Part shown: piece after piece, positions 27,343-35,124 of the stretch
Layout of the letters: each line of letters starts with the position of its first letter
Position numbering within the stretch: the first letter of the stretch is position 1
DNA from: Limnobacter alexandrii
GTDB taxonomy: Bacteria; Pseudomonadota; Gammaproteobacteria; Burkholderiales; Burkholderiaceae_B
Direction: 5' to 3'
Assembly: GCF_005871185.1 (NCBI RefSeq)
Contig: NZ_SWKN01000010.1
Span: forward strand, 223,763-287,762
DNA: 64,000 nt
Made by a program: the position numbers and the translations under genes
Notes under the pieces: model-generated
Databases searched by the model: none
Told to the model about the DNA's origin: nothing
The model's input: only the letters and a program-made list of their open reading frames with translations

Positions 27343-28118
27343 AAGCAGCAGCACGCAAATTCAAAACAATCGAAGTGGACGGCAAACAGCGCTATTACGA
27401 ACCGGCACCCAAGGGTATTAGCGCAGCCAATTTCAAAAAGGTGGTCGAGAGCAGAAGGTCAGTGCGCAAGTTCACTGACAAACCGATCCCCAAGGAAGTG
27501 CTGGACGAATGCCTGGACATGGCTTTGTTGGCCCCGTGCTCATCAGGGCTGCAACCTTGGGAATTCTATGTGGTGAAAACGCCTGCCAAGAAGGCCAAAC
27601 TGGTCACAGCCTGCTTGGGCCAACTGGCTGCAAAAACCGCACAGGAATTAATCGTGTGCGTGGCCCGCGTGGACCGCGTGAGCGACTTCTCGAGAAAAAT
27701 GATCAAGGAATGGCCCATGCCCGAAGTGCCGACACTGGTGCGCCGGTATTACCAATTGATTCCTTACAACTATTCACCTGGCCCCTTGAACAGTTTTGCC
27801 ATGGTGAAGAAGGCCGCATCGAATGTGGGTGGCTTGATCGCGCCTTTGCCACGTGGTCCTTACACCCGCAGTGAAGTGGAGCTGTGGGCAGCCAAAAGTG
27901 CAGCGCTGGCCTGCGAAAACCTGGTGCTTGCCTTGCGCGCGCACGGGTTCGACACCTGCATGATGGAAGGCTATGACGAAGCCCGGGTTCGCAAATTGTT
28001 GAAGCTCAATGATGACGCCTTCCCGATCATGGTGATTGGTGCTGGCGAACGGGCTGACGACGGTGTGTTCTGGCCTCAAATCCGCTTCGAGCGTGAATTG
28101 TTTGTACACGAAATTTAA
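27339..28118 (+). CDS. Nitroreductase family protein
   Basis: A 259-residue FMN-dependent oxidoreductase: VVESRRSVRKFTDKPIP near residue 31 binds FMN phosphate, LLAPCSSGLQPWEFYVV near 63 is the family block, and the C-terminal half contains CENLVLALRAHGFDTCMMEGYDE. Members reduce nitro groups, quinones or flavins with NAD(P)H. It overlaps the RND pump gene by ATGA, so a role in handling the same toxic compound is likely. No promoter is visible before it. Confidence 0.88.
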   Translation: MKAAARKFKTIEVDGKQRYYEPAPKGISAANFKKVVESRRSVRKFTDKPIPKEVLDECLDMALLAPCSSGLQPWEFYVVKTPAKKAKLVTACLGQLAAKTAQELIVCVARVDRVSDFSRKMIKEWPMPEVPTLVRRYYQLIPYNYSPGPLNSFAMVKKAASNVGGLIAPLPRGPYTRSEVELWAAKSAALACENLVLALRAHGFDTCMMEGYDEARVRKLLKLNDDAFPIMVIGAGERADDGVFWPQIRFERELFVHEI

Positions 28119-28232
28119 CAATGGATGCAGAACTACTTAGGTACATTTCTGCTGCGGCTATCCACGAATGTTGAAACACATCCACCAAGGCATCCTCTGA
28201 AGTATTAGCAGTATCACTTCAGGGGACATGTT

Positions 28233-29531
28233 TTGAATCACGGCACAATCAAAAAACTATTTTTGCCGCTGCTTGTATTGGCGGTGGCAGCTTGCTCGTC
28301 GGAATCGGATGGCACATCCGCAGGTACTTCTGGTACCAACACGCAGCCTTCCGGTTTGGCGTGCAACAGCAATTCCAATGCAGCCGATGGTGCACGCTGG
28401 ATGTCGGCCTGGGGCGTCACCCATGTCACCGGCACTGCACCAGTGGACACCACTGTTCGAAACATTGCCCGTGTTACGGCCAGTGGGAATGCCATTCGAG
28501 TTCGATTGATTAACTTGAGCGATCAACCCATGCAAATTGGTGCTGCGGCTGTGGGTTTGCGTGAGGGGGCAACGGGCGCCAACCTGAAATTGAATACCAG
28601 CAAGCCACTTACTTTCAATTGCGGGCAAACCAGCGCCATCATTCCACCCCAAACCGAATCTTTTTACAGCGATCCCATTGCGTTCAAGGTCAACAATCAA
28701 GATGACCTGGCAGTGAGTTTGCATGTGAAAGGTGCCGACAATCCAGGTGAATTTGGTGCCACATGGATCGAGTCTTACAAATTGCCCAACGGCTCGGGCA
28801 ATCAAACGCTGGAGGATTCTGGCGCAGGTTACGGCTTGATTGACGACAGCCGCTTTTCAACTCCGCCCGGTTTGCCGATCATGTGCAATGGTTGCACGGT
28901 GTACGCACTGCGGGACATCGAAGTGCTGACGAAAGATGCCAAGGGCGCGATGGTATTTTTGGGCAGTTCCAGTTTTCATGGGTTTAACACGAGTCAAAAC
29001 GGTTTTAAGCGAATCAGTGATTTGCTGTCGGTTCGCATGTTGAATGAAATTCCACAAGGCCAACGCGACACCATTGTGAACCGGGGCATTGGCGGCGACA
29101 CGCTGCAAAACGCCAGCGCAACGCGCTTGGCGCGCGACGTGTTCGACACTGTGGGTGTCAGTTCGGTGGTGGTTTGGGTGACCAACGATTTGTCCAGCCG
29201 CAGTGCCGATGAAATCATTGCCAATTACCAGGAGGTGATTGCAAAAGCCCATGCCAAGGGTATCAATGTGTATTGCCCCACCTGGATTCCTGGTGCGCAA
29301 TCGTTGCAGGCTAACTTGAATGGTGAACGTGCCAAGCTCAATGACTGGATTTTAAACAGTGGTGAATGTGATGGGGTGGCGGATTACAACGCCGAGGTTG
29401 AAGCCCCCGGTGGCCTGACATTCTTGCCCCAATACAACAGTGGTGATTTCATTCACTCCAACGATGCAGGCCACGCCTTGTGGGCTGCAGCAACACCGTT
29501 GGGTGAGTGGGTGAAAAAGATGAAGCCTTAA
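28233..29531 (+). CDS. SGNH/GDSL-type hydrolase lipoprotein
   Basis: A 432-residue protein with a lipoprotein signal ending in LAVAAC (cysteine near residue 21), so it is an envelope lipoprotein. SGNH blocks are present: FLGSSSFHG (Ser block, near residue 248), NRGIGGDTLQN (Gly block), WVTNDLSS (Asn block) and DFIHSNDAGH (Asp-His block near 410). It should hydrolyse an ester or acyl bond. The first 200 residues resemble the beta-sandwich domain often found before SGNH domains. The start is TTG with AGGGGA upstream; no better start was seen. Single gene, converging on the flavin oxidoreductase operon with four bases of overlap. Confidence 0.82.
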   Translation: MNHGTIKKLFLPLLVLAVAACSSESDGTSAGTSGTNTQPSGLACNSNSNAADGARWMSAWGVTHVTGTAPVDTTVRNIARVTASGNAIRVRLINLSDQPMQIGAAAVGLREGATGANLKLNTSKPLTFNCGQTSAIIPPQTESFYSDPIAFKVNNQDDLAVSLHVKGADNPGEFGATWIESYKLPNGSGNQTLEDSGAGYGLIDDSRFSTPPGLPIMCNGCTVYALRDIEVLTKDAKGAMVFLGSSSFHGFNTSQNGFKRISDLLSVRMLNEIPQGQRDTIVNRGIGGDTLQNASATRLARDVFDTVGVSSVVVWVTNDLSSRSADEIIANYQEVIAKAHAKGINVYCPTWIPGAQSLQANLNGERAKLNDWILNSGECDGVADYNAEVEAPGGLTFLPQYNSGDFIHSNDAGHALWAAATPLGEWVKKMKP

Positions 29532-30850
29532 GATTTGGCGCGTTTGACCCTAAATGCCGTGGTCCACTCGTTGAACAAATATTTGAAGAAGGCGCCGATC
29601 AGGCTCATGGAGGGCTTGGCCTCCAAGCCATCGGCCAGCCGGAAAATTTGTTGGTAGTACCAAGCTTGTGCACCTAGCACATTGATCAACTTCAACGGCA
29701 GTATTGGGCTCACTGGCGAAAATATACCTTTGTCGGCCAGCTTCAACATGTTTTCGAAACTGGCGGCGCGGTCAATTTTTCCATTCATCAATTGCTTGGG
29801 TGTGTCGGGGTGGGTGCACAGCGGGCGACCCAGTCCAATCACATCGCACACGCCGTCAGCCAGTGCCTCTTCCATGGCCTCGCGGCTTCTAAAACCACCA
29901 GTCACCATCAGGGGCATGGTGGCCACTTCGCGAATGGCTTTTGCATAGTTCAGGAAATAAGCCTCGCGCTTCTTGGTGCTCTCCCGCATCGCGGGTTGCT
30001 CGTCTTTCGCCGAATCAGCCGCACCGGTGTGGCCCAGCAAACGAGGCTGCTCGTAAGTGCCGCCTGAAATTTCAAGCAGATCGATTTTCTCGTCGTTTAG
30101 CCACTTCACCACCTGCAAACATTCTTCGTTCGAAAACCCGCCTTTGCGGAAGTCGTCTGAGTTCAGTTTCACAGCCACGGGAAACGCAGGACCCACCGCT
30201 TCGCGCACGGCACGCACGGCTTCCAGCAAAAAGCGCGCGCGGTTTTCCAGGCTGCCGCCCCATTGATCGGTACGCTGGTTGGTGATGGGCGAAAGAAATG
30301 AAGACAGCAAATAGCCGTGTGCGCCATGCACTTGCACACCGGTGAAGCCAGCCTCTTTGGCGATGCGGGCCACACGCGCAAAGCGTTGAATCAGGTCCAG
30401 AATTTCATCCTCGCGCAGCGCACGCGGTGCCGCATAGTTGCCCAGCAACTCAAGTTGAACTTCAGACGGTGCCACCGGTTTCGTGGTGACATAGCGCGGC
30501 GATTGTCGCCCGGCATGGGAAATTTGCATCCACAACTGATTGCCGTTGCTGGTGCCCGCTTTGGCCCAGGCGCGCAGGGCGTCCATGCCTTCAGGATCGC
30601 CATGCTCAGGGGCAGGGTCAATGGACACATTGCCGGGACGTTCCAGAATATTCCGGTCAATCAACACATTGCCAGTGATCAAAATACCGGCACCACCTTC
30701 GGCCCAGCGCTTGTACAAGGTGGCGTGTCGTTCGGTGGCTTGAAGCCTTGCATTGGCCACGCCCTCGGTCATTGCGGCTTTGCACAGCCGGTTGGGAACA
30801 ACAACGCCACAAGGCAGGGTGAAGGGCTGTTTCAGTTCAATTGAGTTCAT
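29528..30850 (-). CDS. NADH:flavin oxidoreductase (Old Yellow Enzyme family)
   Basis: A 440-residue FMN enzyme with a TIM barrel: NRLCKAAMTEGVAN near residue 20, QISHAGRQSP near 108, VHGAHGYLLSSFLSPITNQRTDQWGG near 184-209 (substrate and FMN binding) and MVTGGFRSREAMEEAL near 318. The last about 60 residues extend beyond the barrel. It likely reduces an activated double bond or helps oxidise a lipid or aromatic intermediate. It lies three bases after a membrane-protein gene and is the last gene of a TetR-controlled operon. Confidence 0.9.
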   Translation of the reverse strand: MNSIELKQPFTLPCGVVVPNRLCKAAMTEGVANARLQATERHATLYKRWAEGGAGILITGNVLIDRNILERPGNVSIDPAPEHGDPEGMDALRAWAKAGTSNGNQLWMQISHAGRQSPRYVTTKPVAPSEVQLELLGNYAAPRALREDEILDLIQRFARVARIAKEAGFTGVQVHGAHGYLLSSFLSPITNQRTDQWGGSLENRARFLLEAVRAVREAVGPAFPVAVKLNSDDFRKGGFSNEECLQVVKWLNDEKIDLLEISGGTYEQPRLLGHTGAADSAKDEQPAMRESTKKREAYFLNYAKAIREVATMPLMVTGGFRSREAMEEALADGVCDVIGLGRPLCTHPDTPKQLMNGKIDRAASFENMLKLADKGIFSPVSPILPLKLINVLGAQAWYYQQIFRLADGLEAKPSMSLIGAFFKYLFNEWTTAFRVKRAKS

Positions 30851-30853
30851 GTG

Positions 30854-31510
30854 TTAGCCAATCCAAAGCAGTGAAAGTGACAGCGCGCCGGCGTAAAAAA
30901 CAGCCAAGGCCAAAGCGCCAGTAATTTGTTGAAGTGTTGATTGATTGCCCAGTACCTTCCACAGCCACAGGGCACCAATCGCCAGCAACATTTCTGGAAT
31001 CAAGGGGTAAATGGCAAAGCCCTGCACCTGCAACACATCTTGTGCATGCCACAGGTTCATGGGCCGGGCAGCCCACTCCCAAATCAGGAATCCGCCCAGC
31101 GAAAGTGCGGCCACCACGGGGTAAGGCTTTTTGGTGGCCATTGCAAGCCAACACACCTGCCACAGCAGCATGATCCACAGCCCCATGAAGTACAGTGGCA
31201 CCGCACCGCCGAGCCGGGGAATGCCATGGTCGGGAAAAGTCAATGTGCCCATGCGTTCAACCAGCATCCAGTCTGCGCAGGGCAGGGCGATCGACAAGGG
31301 CAATAAAAATTTCCACAAGCGCACCCATTCCCCATGGCCGCGCAGCACCCCAGCCAATGGCAGGGCAATGTTGTAGGCCAGCGCAAAAACCACCAGTGTT
31401 ACACCCAGTGCCGTGCCCGATGTGTTCAGTGCAACCGGAATGGCAATTGCAAAAAATGCGGCGTGAAACAGCAGGGCGTCGCGCACGCCTTTTGAATCTA
31501 CCTGCTTCAT
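30854..31510 (-). CDS. Multi-pass membrane protein of unknown function
   Basis: A 218-residue protein with about six hydrophobic segments. Motifs include VERMGTLTFPDHGIPRL near residue 82 and RPMNLWHAQDVLQVQ near 148 between helices. I recognise no transporter or enzyme signature. Its start overlaps the TetR gene by ATGA and its end is three bases before the Old Yellow Enzyme gene, so it belongs to that operon and may bind or move the same hydrophobic compound. This last point is inference. Confidence 0.7.
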   Translation of the reverse strand: MKQVDSKGVRDALLFHAAFFAIAIPVALNTSGTALGVTLVVFALAYNIALPLAGVLRGHGEWVRLWKFLLPLSIALPCADWMLVERMGTLTFPDHGIPRLGGAVPLYFMGLWIMLLWQVCWLAMATKKPYPVVAALSLGGFLIWEWAARPMNLWHAQDVLQVQGFAIYPLIPEMLLAIGALWLWKVLGNQSTLQQITGALALAVFYAGALSLSLLWIG

Positions 31511-32139
31511 CGTGCCGCCCCTCGAATCAATGCATTCAAAATGTTGATGATTTCTTCACTGAGTTCCGGAATGTCGGGCGGGTTGTCCAGCATCAGCCAC
31601 TCTGCCAGCAATTCATTGATGCCGCCCACCAAGGCCACACTCACCAGGTGGTAATTGCGTTTGGGCAGGTCCCCGCGTTCAACCAGGCTGCCCAAGTAGG
31701 CCTCAATCAATCCAGCCATGTCGTGAATGGCCTCCCGCCTGCGGGCTTCCATTTGCGGGCTTACGCCAACAACCTCCAGCACGCCCACTCGTGCATGGCG
31801 TGCGTCTTCGAGGTAATGTTGCACCATGGCGCTAACGGCCAATGGAATTTGTTCGGACAAATTCAGTTCGGGTGCTGACATGGCTTTCAACACACCTGCA
31901 CGAAGATCTGCGATGATGTTGTCGTACAGCGCACGAAGTATCGCCTCGCGACTGTCAAACAGTTGGTAGAAGTGGCGAGCCGTTACTTTGGCTTCGCTGC
32001 ACAAGGCTTCAATCGTGGTTCGCGAATAGCCTTGTCGCGCAAACAGTTCCAGCGCTGCGGCCAACAGGCGTTCTCTTCTTTCTTCGGCACGTTGCTCAGC
32101 GGCAACGCCCCCGTAAGCCCGCGTGGGTGTTTTGCTCAT
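31507..32139 (-). CDS. TetR family transcriptional regulator
   Basis: A 210-residue protein. The N-terminal helix-turn-helix is ALELFARQGYSRTTIEAL followed by KVTARHFYQLFDSREAIL at about residues 28-65. The remaining part is an all-helical ligand domain. It is the first gene of a three-gene operon (with a membrane protein and an Old Yellow Enzyme) and diverges from an MBL-fold gene. A GACAAG-ATTT-CTTGTC palindrome in the shared gap overlaps the promoter of the divergent gene and probably binds this protein. Confidence 0.9.
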   Translation of the reverse strand: MSKTPTRAYGGVAAEQRAEERRERLLAAALELFARQGYSRTTIEALCSEAKVTARHFYQLFDSREAILRALYDNIIADLRAGVLKAMSAPELNLSEQIPLAVSAMVQHYLEDARHARVGVLEVVGVSPQMEARRREAIHDMAGLIEAYLGSLVERGDLPKRNYHLVSVALVGGINELLAEWLMLDNPPDIPELSEEIINILNALIRGAAR

Positions 32140-32152
32140 TCAGGTTTCACTT

Positions 32153-32181
32153 TTGACAAGATTTCTTGTCCAAATTATAGT
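32153..32181 (+). promoter_or_regulatory. Sigma-70 promoter overlapped by a GACAAG/CTTGTC operator
   Basis: TTGACA (32153-32158) and TATAGT (32176-32181) with a 17-base spacer form a near-ideal sigma-70 promoter for the MBL-fold gene starting at 32226. The inverted repeat GACAAG-ATTT-CTTGTC (32155-32170) begins inside the -35 box and fills half of the spacer, so a bound repressor would block RNA polymerase. The divergently encoded TetR protein is the natural candidate. Confidence 0.75.
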
Positions 32182-32225
32182 GAGCTTGTTTCACAAAGCG
32201 CAACCATTGATTGAGGGCAATCACC

Positions 32226-33281
32226 ATGTTCACACGCATCGGTCATTTCGACGGCACCCGAGAGGCCTTGCGCCCCATGCAGCGCGTGGACAATGTGCGC
32301 GAAGCGGCCAAGGACTTTCGCCGTGACATGCTGGCCAAGCCCCGAGTGCTTTTTTACAAAACCTTTGAGTTGGTGCGCGTGCCATACCCCAGCAAGTTTG
32401 CCTATTTGAATGCGTTTGGTTTGCCCACGCCTTTTGTTCACTTGTGCAACCGATTGTTTGTTATTCAGTTCTCCAGCAGTGAAGGTGTGAAAACTCTTTT
32501 GGTGAGTCCGTCCGATTGGGAAAACCAGCGTGCTACGCCGTTTTTTGCGCATCTTGACAAAAAAGCCGGTCCCTTGGTCGGCGTGATGGAAGCGCTGGTG
32601 CTAAAGAAAACATCCACCGTGTTGCAGTGTTTGGCGAGCATTGGCCTGCGCCCGGAAGACGTGGACTACATCACCTATGATCACCTTCACACACAAAATG
32701 TAAGCCGCTGGCTGGGTGCCAATGGGCAGGCGCCCATTTTCCCGAATGCGAAGTTGTTGGTGATGCGTGAAGAGTGGGAAAGTGCGCAGGCCTTGATTCC
32801 CTGGCAAAACCAGTGGTACTGCCCACAGGGCACACAGGGCATTGCACCGGAGCGCATTGAATTGCTCGATGAGAGTGTTTGGCTGGGTGACGGTGCGGTG
32901 GCGCTGGTGCGCACAAAAGGCCACACCGAGGGCAATCATTCGATTGTTGCGCACACCGAGCAGGGGTTGTTGGTGACCAGTGAAAACGGCGTCAGCCTCG
33001 ACGCCTACGAGCCCAAGCACTCAAGCATCAGCGGGCTTGCTGACTTTGCGAAAAGAACCGGGGCTGAAGTGATCATCAACGGCAACACGCAGGAATATGT
33101 GGTGGATCAGTACATTTCCATGGTGCAGGAAAAAAATATCGCCGGACCAAGCCCTGTGGATGAGCGTTTTCCAAATGTGGTGCCGTCTTCCGAATCTCAG
33201 CCCTACTGGCTGTTTCCCGGGACTGCCCCTACCTTACGCACGGGCAGTCTGGAATTTGGAAAGTTCGTGGTGCCTGCCTAG
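32226..33281 (+). CDS. MBL-fold (metallo-beta-lactamase-like) hydrolase
   Basis: A 351-residue protein. DHLHTQNVSRWLG (about residue 158) and VRTKGHTEGNHSIV (about 233) are the first and second metal-ligand regions of an MBL fold, although the first is a reduced H-x-H rather than full HxHxDH. The ending, with VINGNTQEYVVDQY, supplies further ligand positions. The enzyme may be a lactonase or thioesterase-like hydrolase. ATG at 32226 has GAGGG ten bases upstream. It diverges from the TetR-OYE operon and is under a strong promoter. It converges with ppnP with no bases between. Confidence 0.7.
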   Translation: MFTRIGHFDGTREALRPMQRVDNVREAAKDFRRDMLAKPRVLFYKTFELVRVPYPSKFAYLNAFGLPTPFVHLCNRLFVIQFSSSEGVKTLLVSPSDWENQRATPFFAHLDKKAGPLVGVMEALVLKKTSTVLQCLASIGLRPEDVDYITYDHLHTQNVSRWLGANGQAPIFPNAKLLVMREEWESAQALIPWQNQWYCPQGTQGIAPERIELLDESVWLGDGAVALVRTKGHTEGNHSIVAHTEQGLLVTSENGVSLDAYEPKHSSISGLADFAKRTGAEVIINGNTQEYVVDQYISMVQEKNIAGPSPVDERFPNVVPSSESQPYWLFPGTAPTLRTGSLEFGKFVVPA

Positions 33282-33593
33282 TTACTTGATGTAGCTGCAG
33301 CAATAATCCACTGGCGTTTTCACTTTCAATTGAAACTTGGCATTGGCTGGTACTTCAAAAGACTGGCCGCTTTGAATGTTTTTCCAGCTTTCACCGGGCA
33401 AACACACATCCATATCACCTGCCAGAATTTCCATGATCTCTTTTTCCGCAGTGCCGAATTCATAATCGCCAGGCAGCATCACGCCCAAGGTTTTTTTCGT
33501 GCCATCGGCAAACAACACTGTGCGGCTGGTCACTTTGCCGTCGAAGTAAATATTGGCGGCTTTCACCACGGTCACATTCTCGAATTGAGCCAT
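33282..33593 (-). CDS. ppnP: Pyrimidine/purine nucleoside phosphorylase PpnP
   Basis: A 103-residue single-domain cupin (DUF1255/PpnP). Typical family stretches are [39 protein letters not shown] and [22 protein letters not shown] within one small protein. PpnP splits diverse nucleosides to base and ribose-1-phosphate. Length is near the usual 94-105. ATG at 33593 has AAGGGG seven bases upstream, so a start seven codons earlier is rejected. Confidence 0.92.
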   Translation of the reverse strand: MAQFENVTVVKAANIYFDGKVTSRTVLFADGTKKTLGVMLPGDYEFGTAEKEIMEILAGDMDVCLPGESWKNIQSGQSFEVPANAKFQLKVKTPVDYCCSYIK

Positions 33594-33864
33594 TTGATTT
33601 CCCCTTGATTGCAAAAAATTTGGATGCTGAATGATGCCTCAAATTCAGGGCATTGCGGCGCATCCTTTTCTGGTTTTTCTGCTTCTACTCCCCCCAATTT
33701 TGATCCCCCTAAATTGGTTTTTTCGTCGTTTTAATACAATTTTTTGAAAAATCCCCTACAACTTGTCAGTAAAAACCTTACATCTTAGGTATATTCGCTA
33801 CCTAGAAATGGTTAACCAATAACAGTTAACCCCTATCAATCTGAACAAACAGCAAGGAATTCAC
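33594..33864. promoter_or_regulatory. AT-rich gap before two Gly/Leu-rich protein genes
   Basis: About 270 bases without a gene. It holds the divergent promoters of ppnP and the Pro-Thr-Asp repeat gene. An inverted repeat TAGGTA (33786-33791)/TACCTA (33799-33804) with a 7-base spacer lies about 60 bases before the ATG of the latter and could be an operator. No clean -35/-10 pair could be fixed. Confidence 0.35.
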
Positions 33865-35109
33865 ATGTCGAACGAAATGGCCTCGGTGGGCATTTTGAAA
33901 ACGCAAGCTGTGGGCGTGACCGTGCAGCGAATGGGTCAAACCCTGACCCTTGAACCCGGTGACCCTGTATTTTGGGACGACACGATAGTGAACAACAGCC
34001 GCCAGGTGGTGCAGGTGGACATGCCCGCATTGCACGCAAGCCACGGCGATGCCTTGCTTGAACTGGCACCCAATGCCTCGGCCAGGCTGGACGCGCTGGA
34101 GTCTGATGTGCCCGACGCGCCCGCACGCACCGAGGTGACGGCGCTGAGTGAAGGTGTTGAGCTTTACGAGGTGAGCGAAGCAGTGAACACGGCTGTGTTG
34201 TCACCGCAAGAAGGTGAATTCTCTGGCTTGGTGGGCGCAGGCTTGTTGGCTGGGGGTGCATCGGCCAGCACCGCCGCAGGTGTAATAGGTGCTGGCGTGC
34301 TTGGGGCCGCCGTGCTGGATGGCGACGATGACGAGGTGGTGGATACAGGTAACCCGACAACACCCACCGACCCAACTGATCCAACCGATCCAACCGATCC
34401 AACCGATCCAACCGATCCAACCGATCCAACCGATCCAACCGATCCGCCGGTGACGACCACCGAACTCACCGGGCTTGCCGGTTTGCTGGCGGATGTCGCA
34501 GACACCCTGGACAACAGCCTGGGCGAGATTCCGGGTTTGGGAATTTTGATCGATGGCTTGACTGATTTGCTGGGTAGCGGTCAAGGCGATTTAATTCCTC
34601 TGCCTGGTGGTTTGGCAGATGGTTTGGCGTTTCTTGGCGATGCAATCAAAGACGGTTTGGCCGACATTCCGGTGTTGGGCAGTCTTGGCGATTTGCTGGG
34701 CGGCGTTGTGGGTGGAACCACCACCACTGTATTGACGGGCGACACAGGTGGCGATGCACTGTCGGGCTTGTTGGGCGACCTCACCGGTGGCTTGGGCAAT
34801 GCAGCCGATGCACTGCCCGGTCTGGAACAGTTTTCTGGATCCTTGGAAAGCATGGACACCTTGCCGGGCATGAACACCACCGATTTGTCACTGGCCTCCA
34901 CTGTGATTCCCGCTGATTTGTTCAACAGCATCGTGTCGCAAATCACGCAAATTGATCTGTCTCTGTTCGGCATGAACAGCCAGTTTGACGCAGCCTCGGC
35001 TGCAATTTCCCCACGTGACTTCACCGATTTCTCCCAGTCCTCCTCTCCCATTAACTCCTCCGCAGCATTTGCTGAATCCATCGTGGTTCAAAACGCTGAC
35101 TTTGCTTGA
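33865..35109 (+). CDS. Gly/Leu-rich protein with a Pro-Thr-Asp repeat linker
   Basis: A 414-residue protein of unknown function. Residues 1 to about 110 look like a beta-rich domain (VGVTVQRMGQTLTLEPGDPVFWDD). Then comes an Ala/Gly-rich hydrophobic segment (about 128-150) followed by an acidic DGDDDE, nine Pro-Thr-Asp units (about 167-193), and a Leu/Gly/Asp-rich part with LADIPVLGSLGDLLGG-like repeats. No N-terminal signal peptide and no RTX repeats are visible. The layout resembles the N-terminal retention or prefix modules of large adhesins, yet the protein is short. The next gene has the same architecture and starts 15 bases later, so they form a pair. RBS AAGGAA is present. Confidence 0.7.
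   Translation: MSNEMASVGILKTQAVGVTVQRMGQTLTLEPGDPVFWDDTIVNNSRQVVQVDMPALHASHGDALLELAPNASARLDALESDVPDAPARTEVTALSEGVELYEVSEAVNTAVLSPQEGEFSGLVGAGLLAGGASASTAAGVIGAGVLGAAVLDGDDDEVVDTGNPTTPTDPTDPTDPTDPTDPTDPTDPTDPTDPPVTTTELTGLAGLLADVADTLDNSLGEIPGLGILIDGLTDLLGSGQGDLIPLPGGLADGLAFLGDAIKDGLADIPVLGSLGDLLGGVVGGTTTTVLTGDTGGDALSGLLGDLTGGLGNAADALPGLEQFSGSLESMDTLPGMNTTDLSLASTVIPADLFNSIVSQITQIDLSLFGMNSQFDAASAAISPRDFTDFSQSSSPINSSAAFAESIVVQNADFA
34363..34443 (+). repeat. Nine-base tandem repeat (CCAACCGAT) inside the Gly/Leu-rich protein gene
   Basis: Seven perfect copies of CCAACCGAT (34381-34443) follow two imperfect copies (34363-34380). They encode Pro-Thr-Asp nine times. The unit length is a multiple of three, so copy number can change without a frameshift, altering linker length. 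Confidence 0.95.
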
Positions 35110-35124
35110 TCCAAGGAATACACC

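Noticed and set aside
33836..34438. Minus-strand open frame rich in repeated Asp-Arg-Leu opposite the Pro-Thr-Asp repeats
   Set aside because: It is produced by the nine-base tandem repeat read antisense; no ribosome site and the + strand gene explains the region.
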